Shown here one piece after another: positions 1 to 7,366 of a stretch of DNA of 51,444 nucleotides (within the stretch, counting starts at the first letter, position 1; each line of letters starts with the position of its first letter). Made by a program: the position numbers and the translations under genes. The stretch lies in contig JAFWWK010000069.1 in NCBI GenBank assembly GCA_017523615.1, positions 1 through 51,444 of the forward strand. Direction: 5' to 3'. A model generated the notes under the pieces. It did no database searches. It saw only the letters and a list, made by a program, of their open reading frames with translations, and was not told the origin of the DNA. This DNA is from Clostridia bacterium (GTDB taxonomy: Bacteria > Bacillota > Clostridia > Christensenellales > Aristaeellaceae).

Positions 1-665
1 AGATTGCCCACGAGGAGGGCGCTTTTTTCCACACGGACGCCGTACAGGCCGTCGGGCATATCCCCCTGAATATGAATATCATCCCGGCGGACCTTTTGAC
101 CGCTTCGGCCCACAAATTCGGAGGTCCTCGGGGCGCAGGCTTCCTGTATATCCGCCGCGGCGTCAAGCTGCCGCCGCTGCTCGAGGGCGGCGGGCAGGAA
201 ATGGGCCTGCGCGCCGGAACCGAAAACACCGCCGCCATCGTCGGTATGGCCGCCGCCCTGAAAAAACGTACCGAGGACATGGCGGAGGAGATGTTCCATA
301 AAGAGCGCCTCCGCGGCCTCCTGATCGACCGCCTGCTTCGCCGAGGCCTGGAATTCGTAATCAACAGCGACGACAAGCATCTTCCCGGCCTCCTCAACAT
401 CAGCTTCCGGGACGCCGACGGCGAAATGATCCTCCACCGGCTGGACCTGATGGGAATCCAGGTGTCCGCCGGAGCCGCCTGCAATTCCATGTCCACCGAG
501 ATCAGCCACGTCATTCGCGCCCAGAATCTGCCCGAAAAATTCGCGAAGGGAACCATCCGCGTTTCATTCGGCCCTGAAAACACCGAGGATGACGCCGAGC
601 GCCTCGCCGAGGCCCTTGGGACCATCGTCGTCCAGCCGCATCACTGTGCCTGCGGCAAAACCTGA
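1..665 (+). CDS. Cysteine desulfurase (NifS/IscS family), 3' part
   Basis: PLP-dependent enzyme that removes sulfur from cysteine to make a persulfide for Fe-S cluster or tRNA thiolation pathways. The frame is open from base 3, so the 5' end lies outside the window. Visible are the cofactor-binding stretch HTDAVQAVGHIPL, the PLP-lysine segment SAHKFGGPRGAGFLY, the RAGTEN motif and the active-site cysteine loop SAGAACNSMSTEISHVI. The C-terminus closes with a cysteine/histidine-rich tail (PHHCACGKT). Family membership is clear. Whether it serves iron-sulfur assembly or tRNA modification cannot be told from the fragment. Confidence 0.95.
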   Translation, partial: IAHEEGAFFHTDAVQAVGHIPLNMNIIPADLLTASAHKFGGPRGAGFLYIRRGVKLPPLLEGGGQEMGLRAGTENTAAIVGMAAALKKRTEDMAEEMFHKERLRGLLIDRLLRRGLEFVINSDDKHLPGLLNISFRDADGEMILHRLDLMGIQVSAGAACNSMSTEISHVIRAQNLPEKFAKGTIRVSFGPENTEDDAERLAEALGTIVVQPHHCACGKT

Positions 666-694
666 GGACTGATTTTCCTTTATTAGTCCTTTTC
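665..694 (+). terminator. Possible terminator of the cysteine desulfurase gene
   Basis: AGGACT (665-670) and AGTCCT (685-690) form a 6-bp stem directly at the stop codon, followed by a short T-run. A second, GC-rich hairpin (GGGCCGC 718-724 with GCGGCCC 737-743) follows; its T-run lies on the minus-strand side. Confidence 0.4.
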
Positions 695-798
695 CGCGCT
701 CATGTCTGTGATAAAAAGGGCCGCCGCCCCCTCGCCGCGGCCCCTTCCCGACCTCATCATTTTACCATCATTTTACCAACAAAATTTTTCCCCGCGTC

Positions 799-827
799 TT
801 GACACCGTGATGAAAAAATGGTATGAT
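799..827 (+). promoter_or_regulatory. Promoter of the tRNA-Ser genes
   Basis: TTGACA (799-804), 17-bp spacer, TATGAT (822-827). Predicted start is about 834, some 26 bp before tRNA-Ser(UGA). Spacing and position fit a sigma-A promoter for the tandem tRNAs. Confidence 0.8.
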
Positions 828-859
828 AGTCAAGCGTTTGAAGAGGCCGTCATTGGTAC

Positions 860-945
860 GGAGAGATGGCCGAGCGGTTGATGGCGCTGGTCTTGAAAAC
901 CAGTGATGCTGAAAGGCACCGGGGGTTCGAATCCCTCTCTCTCCG
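860..945 (+). tRNA. tRNA-Ser (anticodon UGA)
   Basis: An 86-nt class II tRNA. The acceptor GGAGAGA pairs with TCTCTCC, the anticodon loop is CTTGAAA between CTGGT and ACCAG, a long variable arm follows, and the T-loop is GGTTCGAATCC. The 3' CCA is not encoded. Confidence 0.95.
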
Positions 946-978
946 CTTTTCCCCCTCAAATGCTTTCAGGCCCTATTT

Positions 979-1069
979 GGAGAAGTACCCAAGTGGCCGA
1001 AGGGGCTCCCCTGCTAAGGGAGTAGTGCTGTTAAAGGCAGCCCGGGTTCAAATCCCGGCTTCTCCGCCA
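979..1069 (+). tRNA. tRNA-Ser (anticodon GCU), integration target
   Basis: Class II serine tRNA with an encoded CCA end. The acceptor GGAGAAG pairs with CTTCTCC, and the anticodon loop is CTGCTAA between CTCCC and GGGAG. Its 3' part, from the anticodon arm on, is duplicated at 7684-7748, so this gene is the attachment site of the island that follows. Confidence 0.96.
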
Positions 1070-1072
1070 AAT
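1008..1072 (+). repeat. attL-like direct repeat (inside tRNA-Ser GCU)
   Basis: 65-bp repeat from the anticodon stem through CCA plus AAT, matching 7684-7748 with one difference (T versus G in the T-arm). This copy completes the functional tRNA. Confidence 0.85.
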
Positions 1073-1106
1073 CCCTGATTCTTGTAGAATCAGGGATTAT
1101 TTTTTA
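1070..1106 (+). terminator. Terminator of tRNA-Ser(GCU), carried by the island
   Basis: AATCCCTGATTC (1070-1081) and GAATCAGGGATT (1087-1098) form a perfect 12-bp stem, followed by ATTTTTTA. It lies on the island side of the att repeat, so the integrated element supplies the present tRNA terminator. Confidence 0.9.
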
Positions 1107-1216
1107 CCAATTTGGACAAATTTTCGACGGTTTTATACAAATTTGGTTCGCAAATACTGGTAATTACCGTAAGCTATAAATTAAACTAATATGTTTAGTT
1201 TTCAAAAAGTATGCTC

Positions 1217-1275
1217 TTATTGCAGACCTTATTGCAGACCAAACAAGAGGGGCTATTGCAGACCTATTGCAGACC
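1217..1275 (+). repeat. Four copies of a TATTGCAGACC motif (possible integrase arm sites)
   Basis: Two TTATTGCAGACC units stand back to back (1217-1228, 1229-1240), followed by two CTATTGCAGACC units (1253-1264, 1264-1275). Two further copies lie near the other att repeat at 7622-7644. Clustering beside both att cores fits arm-type binding sites of a tyrosine integrase; that role is inferred. The rest of 1107-1430 contains no recognisable gene. Confidence 0.6.
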
Positions 1276-1430
1276 TGATTTGTAAATAAATGGAAGTCTG
1301 TATTTCAATTCAAAAAAAATTAAAAGAGAGGTCAGCTTTCGATACTGACCCCTTCATAGAAGATCCTTTTAGTTTTCACTTTTCAAATAGAATCCCAGTT
1401 TTCTTGCTTGTCTTTCTGATTCTGCGGCTT

Positions 1431-2468
1431 TTATATTTTATTGACTGCAGCTATCTTTTCTTTTAACGGAACCTTGACATAGTTATTCATGGTTTCCCCG
1501 TCAGCCGCCTGTCCATCTTCCGCATACTGCTCCACTTCCATCAGTCTCTCCGCGCTGGCGGTCATGGCGTACCAGCGAGGCAGATAGCCGCTGATACTGG
1601 CAAAGGGGCCTTCCACCTGCCCAATCAACTGCATGATGGCGGCAAGCGTGCCATAGGTAACGCGCCCGGTCATGACGCCGTAGGCGCAGTACACCACGCC
1701 GATCAGATACATACCCTCCATGGCTGTGCCGAAGCCGATATTCGCTATATTGGAAAAGCAGTTGCGGCGCAGCCGCGCTTTTTTATGGTTCTCCATGGCT
1801 TCGGCTGCGCCTGAGCTGGTTTGCTTTTCCGCGGCAAACGCCTTGATCACCATCAGGCTGGAGATGCGCTCCTGCAGGAATACCCGCAGCCGACCATCGC
1901 TTTCCTGGATATTTTTGTGCATCCGTTTCAGCACGCTGCGGAAAGCGCAGGTCAGCACGATCACCAGAGCGCCGCCGGGCAGAAGAATGTACGCAAACCA
2001 CCGATCCAGGGCGATGATCATGATCAGCGCCGAAATCATGCGCACGGCGGTGCCGGTCAGCCCCGGCAGGATATCCACCGCGCCGGAGGCAACGACGCCG
2101 GTGTCGCTGGTGAGGCGGTTCAGCCATTCAGCGGTGTGGGTGGCGCTGACGGAGGCATAATCCCTGCGCAGGATATTGTCAACCAAGCGCTGCTTGAAGG
2201 CGTTTTCCAGATCGCTTCTTGCCAGCTCATACAGCCAGCGGGAAACGGCATCAATGGCCTGCTCCAGCAGAACCAGCCCCACAAGCAGCGCCACATGGCG
2301 TCAAAACGAAGCGGCGTCCTTCCCCATGGCGCTGTCCACGACAGCCCGGAACAAAAGCGCATACACCACGCCGGACAGGGACGCCACGCCCTGAATGGCA
2401 GTCATGGCCAAAATGTAGCTTTTCTTTTTGCCGGCCACGCGCCAGAGCCACCGCACGGTATTATTCAT
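1431..2468 (-). pseudogene. ABC exporter membrane domain, interrupted and lacking its ATPase
   Basis: The reading frame starts at an ATG at 2468 (MNNTVRWLWRVAGKK), overlapping the peptidase gene by 8 bp, and runs into an in-frame TGA at 2301-2303. The same frame continues to 1431. Together the parts encode the six-helix membrane domain of a type I ABC exporter (coupling segment FLQERISSLMVIKAF). The nucleotide-binding domain that should follow is absent. After the linker (MEVEQYAEDGQAADGET) the last 19 codons (MNNYVKVPLKEKIAAVNKI) look unrelated to a transporter and end in TAA. The original role was probably export or leader removal of the cluster peptide. A GTG at 2294 could restart translation, but without the ATPase no export function is expected. 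Confidence 0.8.
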
Positions 2469-2940
2469 GGCGCTGCACCTTCCTGAGCGCTGGCAGAATG
2501 CCCAGCCGCCGGGCAGCCTGCGCGGCCAGCCGGCGGCAGCGCATATACAAGGTCCGCACCGGATACAGGGCGCACCAAAGGCGGACATAGTGCTGGTACC
2601 CGCCATCCGTCACGGCAACCTGTTTTCCCTTCCGCTGGAAGCCCGTCAGCACGCCGATCACGGCACCGAAGGGCACCTGCTCCACCGTGCAGGTATTGTC
2701 GCCCCGGAAGAGGTAACGCTCTTTTTCCACCCCGATCACCCGGTGCAGCACATAGGCGTTTTCCCGTTTATACAGCGCTACGTCATATTTTTTCAAACGC
2801 AAAGAAGGGGCCTGGAGAATCACCAAGTCCCTGTTCTCATGCAGCATGGGCTCCATGCTCACCCCGCGGGTTTTGTAGACCAAATGGCCGTCGCGCCGGA
2901 GAATCTCTTCGAACGCCGTGTGCATTGCTTCAGTAACCAA
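2461..2940 (-). CDS. S24/S26 (SipW/signal peptidase-like) serine peptidase
   Basis: 159 residues. The motif GVSMEPML (about residues 26-33) carries the presumed nucleophilic serine. KKYDVALYKR and YVLHRVIGV correspond to the second conserved blocks of SipW-type peptidases, where a histidine can replace the lysine base, and FRGDNTC is the third block. No N-terminal membrane anchor is visible, unlike typical signal peptidases; the basic C-terminal part may contact the membrane. It lies between traX-like and exporter genes with short overlaps, so it is probably co-transcribed and could remove the leader of the modified peptide. The substrate is inferred from context. Confidence 0.8.
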   Translation of the reverse strand: MVTEAMHTAFEEILRRDGHLVYKTRGVSMEPMLHENRDLVILQAPSLRLKKYDVALYKRENAYVLHRVIGVEKERYLFRGDNTCTVEQVPFGAVIGVLTGFQRKGKQVAVTDGGYQHYVRLWCALYPVRTLYMRCRRLAAQAARRLGILPALRKVQRHE

Positions 2941-3676
2941 TCGTCATTTTCCTGATCCAGAACAGCACAAGCAGGTGGAGGGGATACACGAGATAAAACG
3001 CATACTTCATCGGTTTGCCGCGGATAAAGCCCCGCTTTCCGTTGTACAGGCTGATGGGCAGGAACGCCAATCCCGCCACCCAGCGGTCGGGCAGAAAACA
3101 GCAGCCCACAACGGCCTGGAGCAGCTTCTGATCCCGTAGCAGATACAGCATCAAAATAAAGCCGAAGCCCGCGCAGCCATAGTCCGCCCGGAACACGACG
3201 GACAGCGCAAGCAGGCCCAGCAGCGCGGCGGCTTTCTTTTCCCGGCTTCCTTGGTAATCCCGGATCACCCACAGGCTCAGCAGCCCAAACAGCAGCGTGA
3301 ACATCACGTTCTGGCCGCTATACAGCAGCGTGCCGCTGTGCTCCAGGTTCCACGGAATTTCCGACGCCAGCGCGAACAGCAACAGATTGCCGGCATAGCG
3401 CTTCACGCTGCGGGTATGCGCAAAGCCTTCCACCAGCAGGAACGCAAACAGCGGAAAGCTGATTCGGCCGACCGTGCGCATCAAATCATACAAATCAATG
3501 ATCCTGGTTCCAAGCCGGAACAGGATGATGCTGGTGTCACCCAGCAAAGCGGAAGCTGTATGATCCGCGATCATGGCGATCACGGCCAGAACCTTGAGCG
3601 CGCTCCCGTCCAGGATCTTCCACCGCGCGGGCAGGAGGGATTCCGCGTCCTGCCCGTTGTTGTTTTCTGCGTTCAT
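2930..3676 (-). CDS. TraX-family integral membrane protein (probable acyltransferase)
   Basis: 248 residues with about seven to eight hydrophobic segments. The N-terminal family signature is DGSALKVLAVIAMIADH (about residues 23-39), followed by ISFPLFAFLLVEGF. TraX of F plasmids is required for N-acetylation of pilin, and Clostridia carry many chromosomal homologues of unknown substrate. The start ATG overlaps the stop of the upstream PqqD gene by 4 bp, and the end overlaps the peptidase start by 11 bp, so translation is coupled within the peptide cluster. Acetylation of the peptide is a possible role, but nothing in the sequence proves it. Confidence 0.85.
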   Translation of the reverse strand: MNAENNNGQDAESLLPARWKILDGSALKVLAVIAMIADHTASALLGDTSIILFRLGTRIIDLYDLMRTVGRISFPLFAFLLVEGFAHTRSVKRYAGNLLLFALASEIPWNLEHSGTLLYSGQNVMFTLLFGLLSLWVIRDYQGSREKKAAALLGLLALSVVFRADYGCAGFGFILMLYLLRDQKLLQAVVGCCFLPDRWVAGLAFLPISLYNGKRGFIRGKPMKYAFYLVYPLHLLVLFWIRKMTIGY

Positions 3677-3939
3677 GCTTCGATGATTCCCATCTGTTTC
3701 AGTTGGGCCAGCACGGCGTCCAGATCCGCGGCTGCCGTCTCTTCGTCAATGGCGTACTGCGCCAGGATCTCCGCCAACAGCCCGTCGCGGGTGATGGGCG
3801 ATTGCAGCTTTTCCCAGATGAAAGCCGACAGCTCGTTCATCAGCACCGCGCCGCGGAAGGCGGCAATCCTTTCTCCCGTGGGCAGAAGCATGCGTTCGCC
3901 CGCAATATTTCTCAGCACGAAACCGTCGGATGCTTTCAC
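3673..3939 (-). CDS. PqqD-family peptide chaperone (second copy)
   Basis: 88 residues with the PqqD winged-helix pattern: GERMLLPTGERIAAF, then LNELSAFIWEKLQ-type spacing and a C-terminal helix LDAVLAQLKQMGIIE. PqqD-like RiPP recognition elements bind the leader of a precursor peptide and present it to the radical SAM enzyme. It lies directly downstream of the precursor gene and is coupled to traX-like by a 4-bp overlap. Two separate PqqD proteins in one cluster suggest either two recognition steps or delivery to different partners. Confidence 0.88.
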   Translation of the reverse strand: MKASDGFVLRNIAGERMLLPTGERIAAFRGAVLMNELSAFIWEKLQSPITRDGLLAEILAQYAIDEETAAADLDAVLAQLKQMGIIEA

Positions 3940-3975
3940 GCCAATTCTCCTTTTCCGGGTATGGACGCGCCGCCC

Positions 3976-4179
3976 TCAGCAGCCGCTGTTGCGCCCACTG
4001 CTGAAGGTCCTTTGATTGCGATGATAAGGAACGCCATCGCAGCCGCCGCCTCTTCCGCGCCCTCTTCCTACATCGCCGTTTCCCGCGGATGCGAGGATGA
4101 GATTCTCCGTCTCAAATTCGATCTTTTCGATCTTCGGGGCAACATACGCTTTCTTTGTTCCTTTCTTTTTCTGTTCCAT
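3976..4179 (-). CDS. RiPP precursor peptide candidate, 67 residues
   Basis: The start is fixed by AAAGGAG (4187-4193) ahead of the ATG at 4179. The basic N-terminus MEQKKKGTKKAY is followed by a leader-like segment YVAPKIEKIEFETENLI ending in LAS. The C-terminal core contains a GRGRGRGGGC run, PYHRNQR and a final SGRNSGC. It has only two cysteines (residues 47 and 67) and a Gly/Arg/Ser/Asn-rich core unlike any housekeeping protein. It lies between the radical SAM gene (17 bp) and a PqqD gene (36 bp), the usual place of a substrate. Leaders of the type K..Y..P.I..I.FE are common on radical SAM-modified peptides of Clostridia. The modification is unknown. Confidence 0.78.
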   Translation of the reverse strand: MEQKKKGTKKAYVAPKIEKIEFETENLILASAGNGDVGRGRGRGGGCDGVPYHRNQRTFSSGRNSGC

Positions 4180-4196
4180 GATGATTCTCCTTTCGT

Positions 4197-5342
4197 TCAG
4201 TCGCATAGTGGAATATTCAGCACGCCCCGGCTGGCCAGATACCGTGTACGCTGGCACAGCGCTTCCGGTTTCTCCCTGGGCTGTGCGAATTTCAGGGCTT
4301 CTGCCGCGCAGATACCGCAGGATGATTCATAGGCGCATCCCCTGCACGCCGCCGCCCGCGGCCAGTCTTCCGCAGCTTGATGAATGTGCTCCCATGCCGT
4401 CGCAAAGCCGTCTCGCAGGGGAAAGCTTTTTGGCTTCATCCGGTTGCAGATCAGCATCTCACCCTTCCAGTTGATCACAAACCCGGACCGGCCGCCGCCG
4501 CAGCTCAGTCCACGGGCCTCGCAGTCGGCGCAGCCACCACCCGAAGGCGGCAGCTGGCTTTCCGGGCATTCCGTTACGTCGATTCCGCGCAGTTCTTTAT
4601 GCAGCCGCAGGATGCGGGCGTAGAACTCCGCGTCCGGGTCCTCTTCCACGCCGGTTCGCCCAGTTGATTCCCGCGGCGTGAACAGCGACGTATTCACGAA
4701 CACATTCTTCGTCAGGCTGTGCGCCAGACGGATGGTATCAAATACGTCCTCGCCCAGGGTCTTGCTGGGGGTGACGGAAATAATAAGCGGCAATTTCGCG
4801 TCCGTAACGCGGCGGATGTTTTCCACAACCGTTTGGCAAACCCGTCGCCCCGTCACGCGCTCATAGGCATCCTCGGTCGCGCCGTACAGGGTGGCTTGAA
4901 TGGAGGCAGGGGGATGCTTCCGGAAAAACCTGATTCTTTCTTCATTCAGCAAAACAGCGTTGGTCAGCACGTCCACCATGCAGCCCAGGCTTTGCAGATA
5001 CAGATACAGCTCGTCAAAGTCCGGATAGGTCAGGCACTCCCCGCCCGTCAGGGTCGCCGCGTACATCCCGGCGTCATGCGCCTGGCGCATCAGGGCCTTC
5101 CACTGCTCCGCGGTCAGTAACGGCTGCTGCGCCGCGTTCAGGTGAACGTAGCACATGACGCAATTCAGATTGCACAGCGGCGTCAGCTCAAACTGGCCGC
5201 GAACCGGGATGCCCTGCTGCCTGGCCTTGGCTTCCAGGTATCCGGAGAAGTCGCTGAAGCTTTGCGTCTGCTTTTTGTTCTGCCGGCGCAGCATGTCCAG
5301 GTATTCATCCCCGTTCTGGTATTCCAGTGTATCCATGTCCAT
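4197..5342 (-). CDS. Radical SAM/SPASM peptide maturase
   Basis: 381 residues. The radical SAM cluster motif CNLNCVMC provides Cys57, Cys61 and Cys64, followed by TLTGGECLTYPDF (the GGE SAM-binding motif). A C-terminal SPASM-type region (about 250-350) is cysteine-rich: GGGCADC, GLSCGGGRSG, MLICNRMKP, CRGCAYESSCGIC. It would ligate one or two auxiliary 4Fe-4S clusters. Such enzymes make thioether or C-C crosslinks in ribosomal peptides. Start: two ATGs six bases apart; AAAGAG is better spaced for the second (5336). The flanking PqqD proteins and precursor support the assignment. The crosslink type cannot be read from sequence. Confidence 0.93.
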   Translation of the reverse strand: MDMDTLEYQNGDEYLDMLRRQNKKQTQSFSDFSGYLEAKARQQGIPVRGQFELTPLCNLNCVMCYVHLNAAQQPLLTAEQWKALMRQAHDAGMYAATLTGGECLTYPDFDELYLYLQSLGCMVDVLTNAVLLNEERIRFFRKHPPASIQATLYGATEDAYERVTGRRVCQTVVENIRRVTDAKLPLIISVTPSKTLGEDVFDTIRLAHSLTKNVFVNTSLFTPRESTGRTGVEEDPDAEFYARILRLHKELRGIDVTECPESQLPPSGGGCADCEARGLSCGGGRSGFVINWKGEMLICNRMKPKSFPLRDGFATAWEHIHQAAEDWPRAAACRGCAYESSCGICAAEALKFAQPREKPEALCQRTRYLASRGVLNIPLCD

Positions 5343-5360
5343 CTCTTTCCGCTGTACCGC

Positions 5361-5624
5361 TCAATCTTCGTCCAGGGCGTCAATGCCGCGCAGCGTGTCC
5401 AGCACGTCCTTCACGCCCGCGGCAATGGTGGCGCGGGGCGCGTCGTAGCGCTCGCACATTTTGTCCACGATGGCGTCCATCGTGGTTTCCTCTTTCAGGC
5501 AGTCCACAATGAACGCGGCGGTACTGTTGCTGCGCACGACGCCGTTGAACGCCTCCGCGCCCACCGGCACCAGAAACTGGGTATCGTCAATATCCTGGGT
5601 AATAAAATCGGGCTTCAGTTTCAT
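5361..5624 (-). CDS. PqqD-family peptide chaperone (first copy)
   Basis: 87 residues beginning MKLKPDFITQDIDDTQFLVPVG, with the PqqD features VRSNSTAAFIVDCLK and a C-terminal helix of the DILDTLRGID type. It is preceded by GAGGAG and sits 18 bp upstream of the radical SAM gene, the position of the cognate leader-binding partner. It is acidic at both ends. It is only distantly similar to the second PqqD at 3673-3939, so the two are not a recent duplication. Confidence 0.87.
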   Translation of the reverse strand: MKLKPDFITQDIDDTQFLVPVGAEAFNGVVRSNSTAAFIVDCLKEETTMDAIVDKMCERYDAPRATIAAGVKDVLDTLRGIDALDED

Positions 5625-5714
5625 GCGGGTCTCCTCTGTATATTCGTAATAAAGGCTTTGTTTCCTCTTAAAAATGACAAGTTTTATATTTTTTCCTACT
5701 CAGGGGGAAAGATG

Positions 5715-6458
5715 TCAGGGATGGCCCGCACGCATTCCTTCCCAGGCCACTTTTGCCGCGTCCTTTTCCATGTTGCAGCCCAGGGCGTAGAAATCAACCG
5801 CATTCAGCAGCCGTTTTTCCAGTTCCACCACCCGCGCCATCGCCACAGGATTCCTGGAGCCAAAGCACTGCTTTATCAGCACCGGGAAGGCGTCAGCCCG
5901 GCTCATGGGCGCAATGTGGTTGCTTTCATCCCGGGTCAGGTTCACAATGGCTTTCAGCGGGGCGGAGGCGTTGCGGCTCAAATGGTGTTTCCCGTCCCAG
6001 GGGGTGCCGTACACCATGACGCCGCTTTCCGATATTTTCACCATGGGCTTATCGTCGTTGATCATCCACACCCGATCCCCAAACACTTCACGCCATAGCC
6101 GGGCATGCGTGCTTTTGCCCATGCCGGATTTGGCAGTGAAGATGTATGCATCCCCATCCATGCACAGGGCGGAGCCATGCATCAGCAGCACGTTTTGCTC
6201 AACCAGCCTTTCCGCCAGCAGGGAATGGATGGCGTTGTTTTCCAGAAAGCTTTCCGTCCTTCTGTGCTTTGAAATGCCCTCCATTTCGTCCATCCGGTCA
6301 AAATCCGCCTGCATTTGCCTTAGGTCTGCCTCCGTCGGCTCAATGGTGAACAGGGGCTCCTTCTCCGTGAAGTAATCATGGAAGAATTCCTGGTTCTCAT
6401 GAAAGCGGCACCGTACCGCCACCGGCGCCCCGGCCATCTCAATTCTGAACGCTTCCAC
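5715..6458 (-). CDS. HPr-kinase/PEPCK-like ATPase of the peptide cluster
   Basis: 247 residues. Walker A loop AKSGMGKSTHARLW (about 109-122), then WMINDDKPMVK (about 131-141), the DD pair characteristic of HPr kinase-like folds, and GTPWDGKHH. Such proteins accompany PqqD, radical SAM and lasso-peptide clusters; in lasso systems of the paeninodin type the relative phosphorylates the precursor. The GTG start follows the TetR stop codon immediately, with GAGGG upstream, so the two genes are translationally linked. It might phosphorylate a Ser of the precursor core; that is inference. Confidence 0.82.
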   Translation of the reverse strand: MEAFRIEMAGAPVAVRCRFHENQEFFHDYFTEKEPLFTIEPTEADLRQMQADFDRMDEMEGISKHRRTESFLENNAIHSLLAERLVEQNVLLMHGSALCMDGDAYIFTAKSGMGKSTHARLWREVFGDRVWMINDDKPMVKISESGVMVYGTPWDGKHHLSRNASAPLKAIVNLTRDESNHIAPMSRADAFPVLIKQCFGSRNPVAMARVVELEKRLLNAVDFYALGCNMEKDAAKVAWEGMRAGHP

Positions 6459-7076
6459 TCATTTTTCCCTCGTAAAGCGGGCTAGCAGCATTTCCGCCAG
6501 CATCACCAGCTCGCTTTCCGGCTTGCTGCTGTTTTCATACACTACTACCAGACCCACCGCGTAACGGGTGACGGCTGCCAGCATAATATGGAAGATGCTG
6601 GAAAACATGGTCTGTTCAGAATAATCGGTATTCAGCGTACCATCTGCTTTTCCGCGCTCGTACAACTGATGAAAGATTTCGCCCAAGCCGTCCGTCATGC
6701 GCAGGTAGGGCTGCCTTTGCTCCGCTTCGCCGGCTTCATACCGCAGGTAACTGTTGAAATTGTAATTGAAACGGAGGATATCCGCATGGTTGTGGTACAA
6801 ATCCAGAAAAGCATCCAGGAAAAACCGCAGCCATTCAGCCCCGGTTATGGTTTCCGTTTTTTCCGGAGGCAGCAGGGCATTGTACCTGTCAATGTATTCT
6901 TCCCATTTCCAGGTGCCGATGGCAATGACCAATTCCAGCTTGGAGGGAAAATAACGGAACATGGTAGCCCGGCCCACGCCGCTGGCTTCGGAGACATCCG
7001 TGATCGTCACCGGAGTTATGCCCTTTTCGGAGAACAGCGCGTAAGCCGTCTCCAAAATGTGTTGCTGCTTTTCCAT
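6459..7076 (-). CDS. TetR/AcrR-family transcriptional regulator
   Basis: About 205 residues from the ATG at 7076. The N-terminal HTH is ILETAYALFSEKGITPVTI then VSEASGVGRATMFRYFPSK, a textbook TetR DNA-binding domain, followed by an all-helical ligand domain. The open frame extends upstream to 7193, but that part overlaps the promoter and is not translated. It is the first gene of the peptide operon, behind a promoter whose -35 box is part of a palindrome, so autoregulation of the whole cluster is likely. The ligand is unknown. Confidence 0.9.
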   Translation of the reverse strand: MEKQQHILETAYALFSEKGITPVTITDVSEASGVGRATMFRYFPSKLELVIAIGTWKWEEYIDRYNALLPPEKTETITGAEWLRFFLDAFLDLYHNHADILRFNYNFNSYLRYEAGEAEQRQPYLRMTDGLGEIFHQLYERGKADGTLNTDYSEQTMFSSIFHIMLAAVTRYAVGLVVVYENSSKPESELVMLAEMLLARFTREK

Positions 7077-7164
7077 CTTCCAGGGTTTTCCCGCCGCGTA
7101 GTCCTTCAAACCGTGCGCTCCCTTCCGTGCATACCGATCCCGCTTCTTGAGCCTATCAGTACCA

Positions 7165-7193
7165 ATTATATACTTGACAATGGGTTTTGTCAA
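7165..7193 (-). promoter_or_regulatory. Promoter and candidate TetR operator of the peptide operon
   Basis: On the minus strand, TTGACA (7193-7188), a 17-bp spacer and TATAAT (7170-7165): an exact consensus sigma-A promoter. TTGACA and TGTCAA form a perfect 6-bp inverted repeat with an 8-bp gap (7174-7193) that covers the -35 box, where a TetR dimer would block polymerase. The 5' leader to the TetR ATG is about 80 nt. Confidence 0.8.
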
Positions 7194-7366
7194 TGTTTTT
7201 GAAACTGTCGGTATCGTTTTTTCTCAAAAGAGTAGTTTCCCAATGAGCGATAACCGTTCAGTTGGATATTCGCTTGGTGCAAGCATTTCATATGATTTTG
7301 TAAAAATCAGGGTTTTTTCTATGAAAATTATACTTTTTTTCTAAACCTCTTGATAACTAATTCGCC

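Noticed and set aside
866..1078. Open frame of 70 codons on + over the tRNA region, and a 63-codon frame opposite
   Set aside because: Both lie on top of the two serine tRNAs; no ribosome site.
1217..1275. Tandem 12-bp repeats as CRISPR or plasmid iterons
   Set aside because: Units are too short for CRISPR and have no regular spacers; there is no replication gene nearby.
2301..2303. TGA as selenocysteine or readthrough codon in the exporter
   Set aside because: Exporters of this type have no Sec, the position is a helix-loop without conserved Cys, and the ATPase domain is missing anyway.
3976..6458. Lasso peptide cluster because of the HPr-kinase-like gene
   Set aside because: No asparagine-synthetase-like cyclase or transglutaminase-type leader peptidase is present; the radical SAM/SPASM gene defines the pathway.
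7187..7193. TTG at 7193 as start of the TetR gene
   Set aside because: It is the -35 box of a consensus promoter; the HTH begins after the ATG at 7076.
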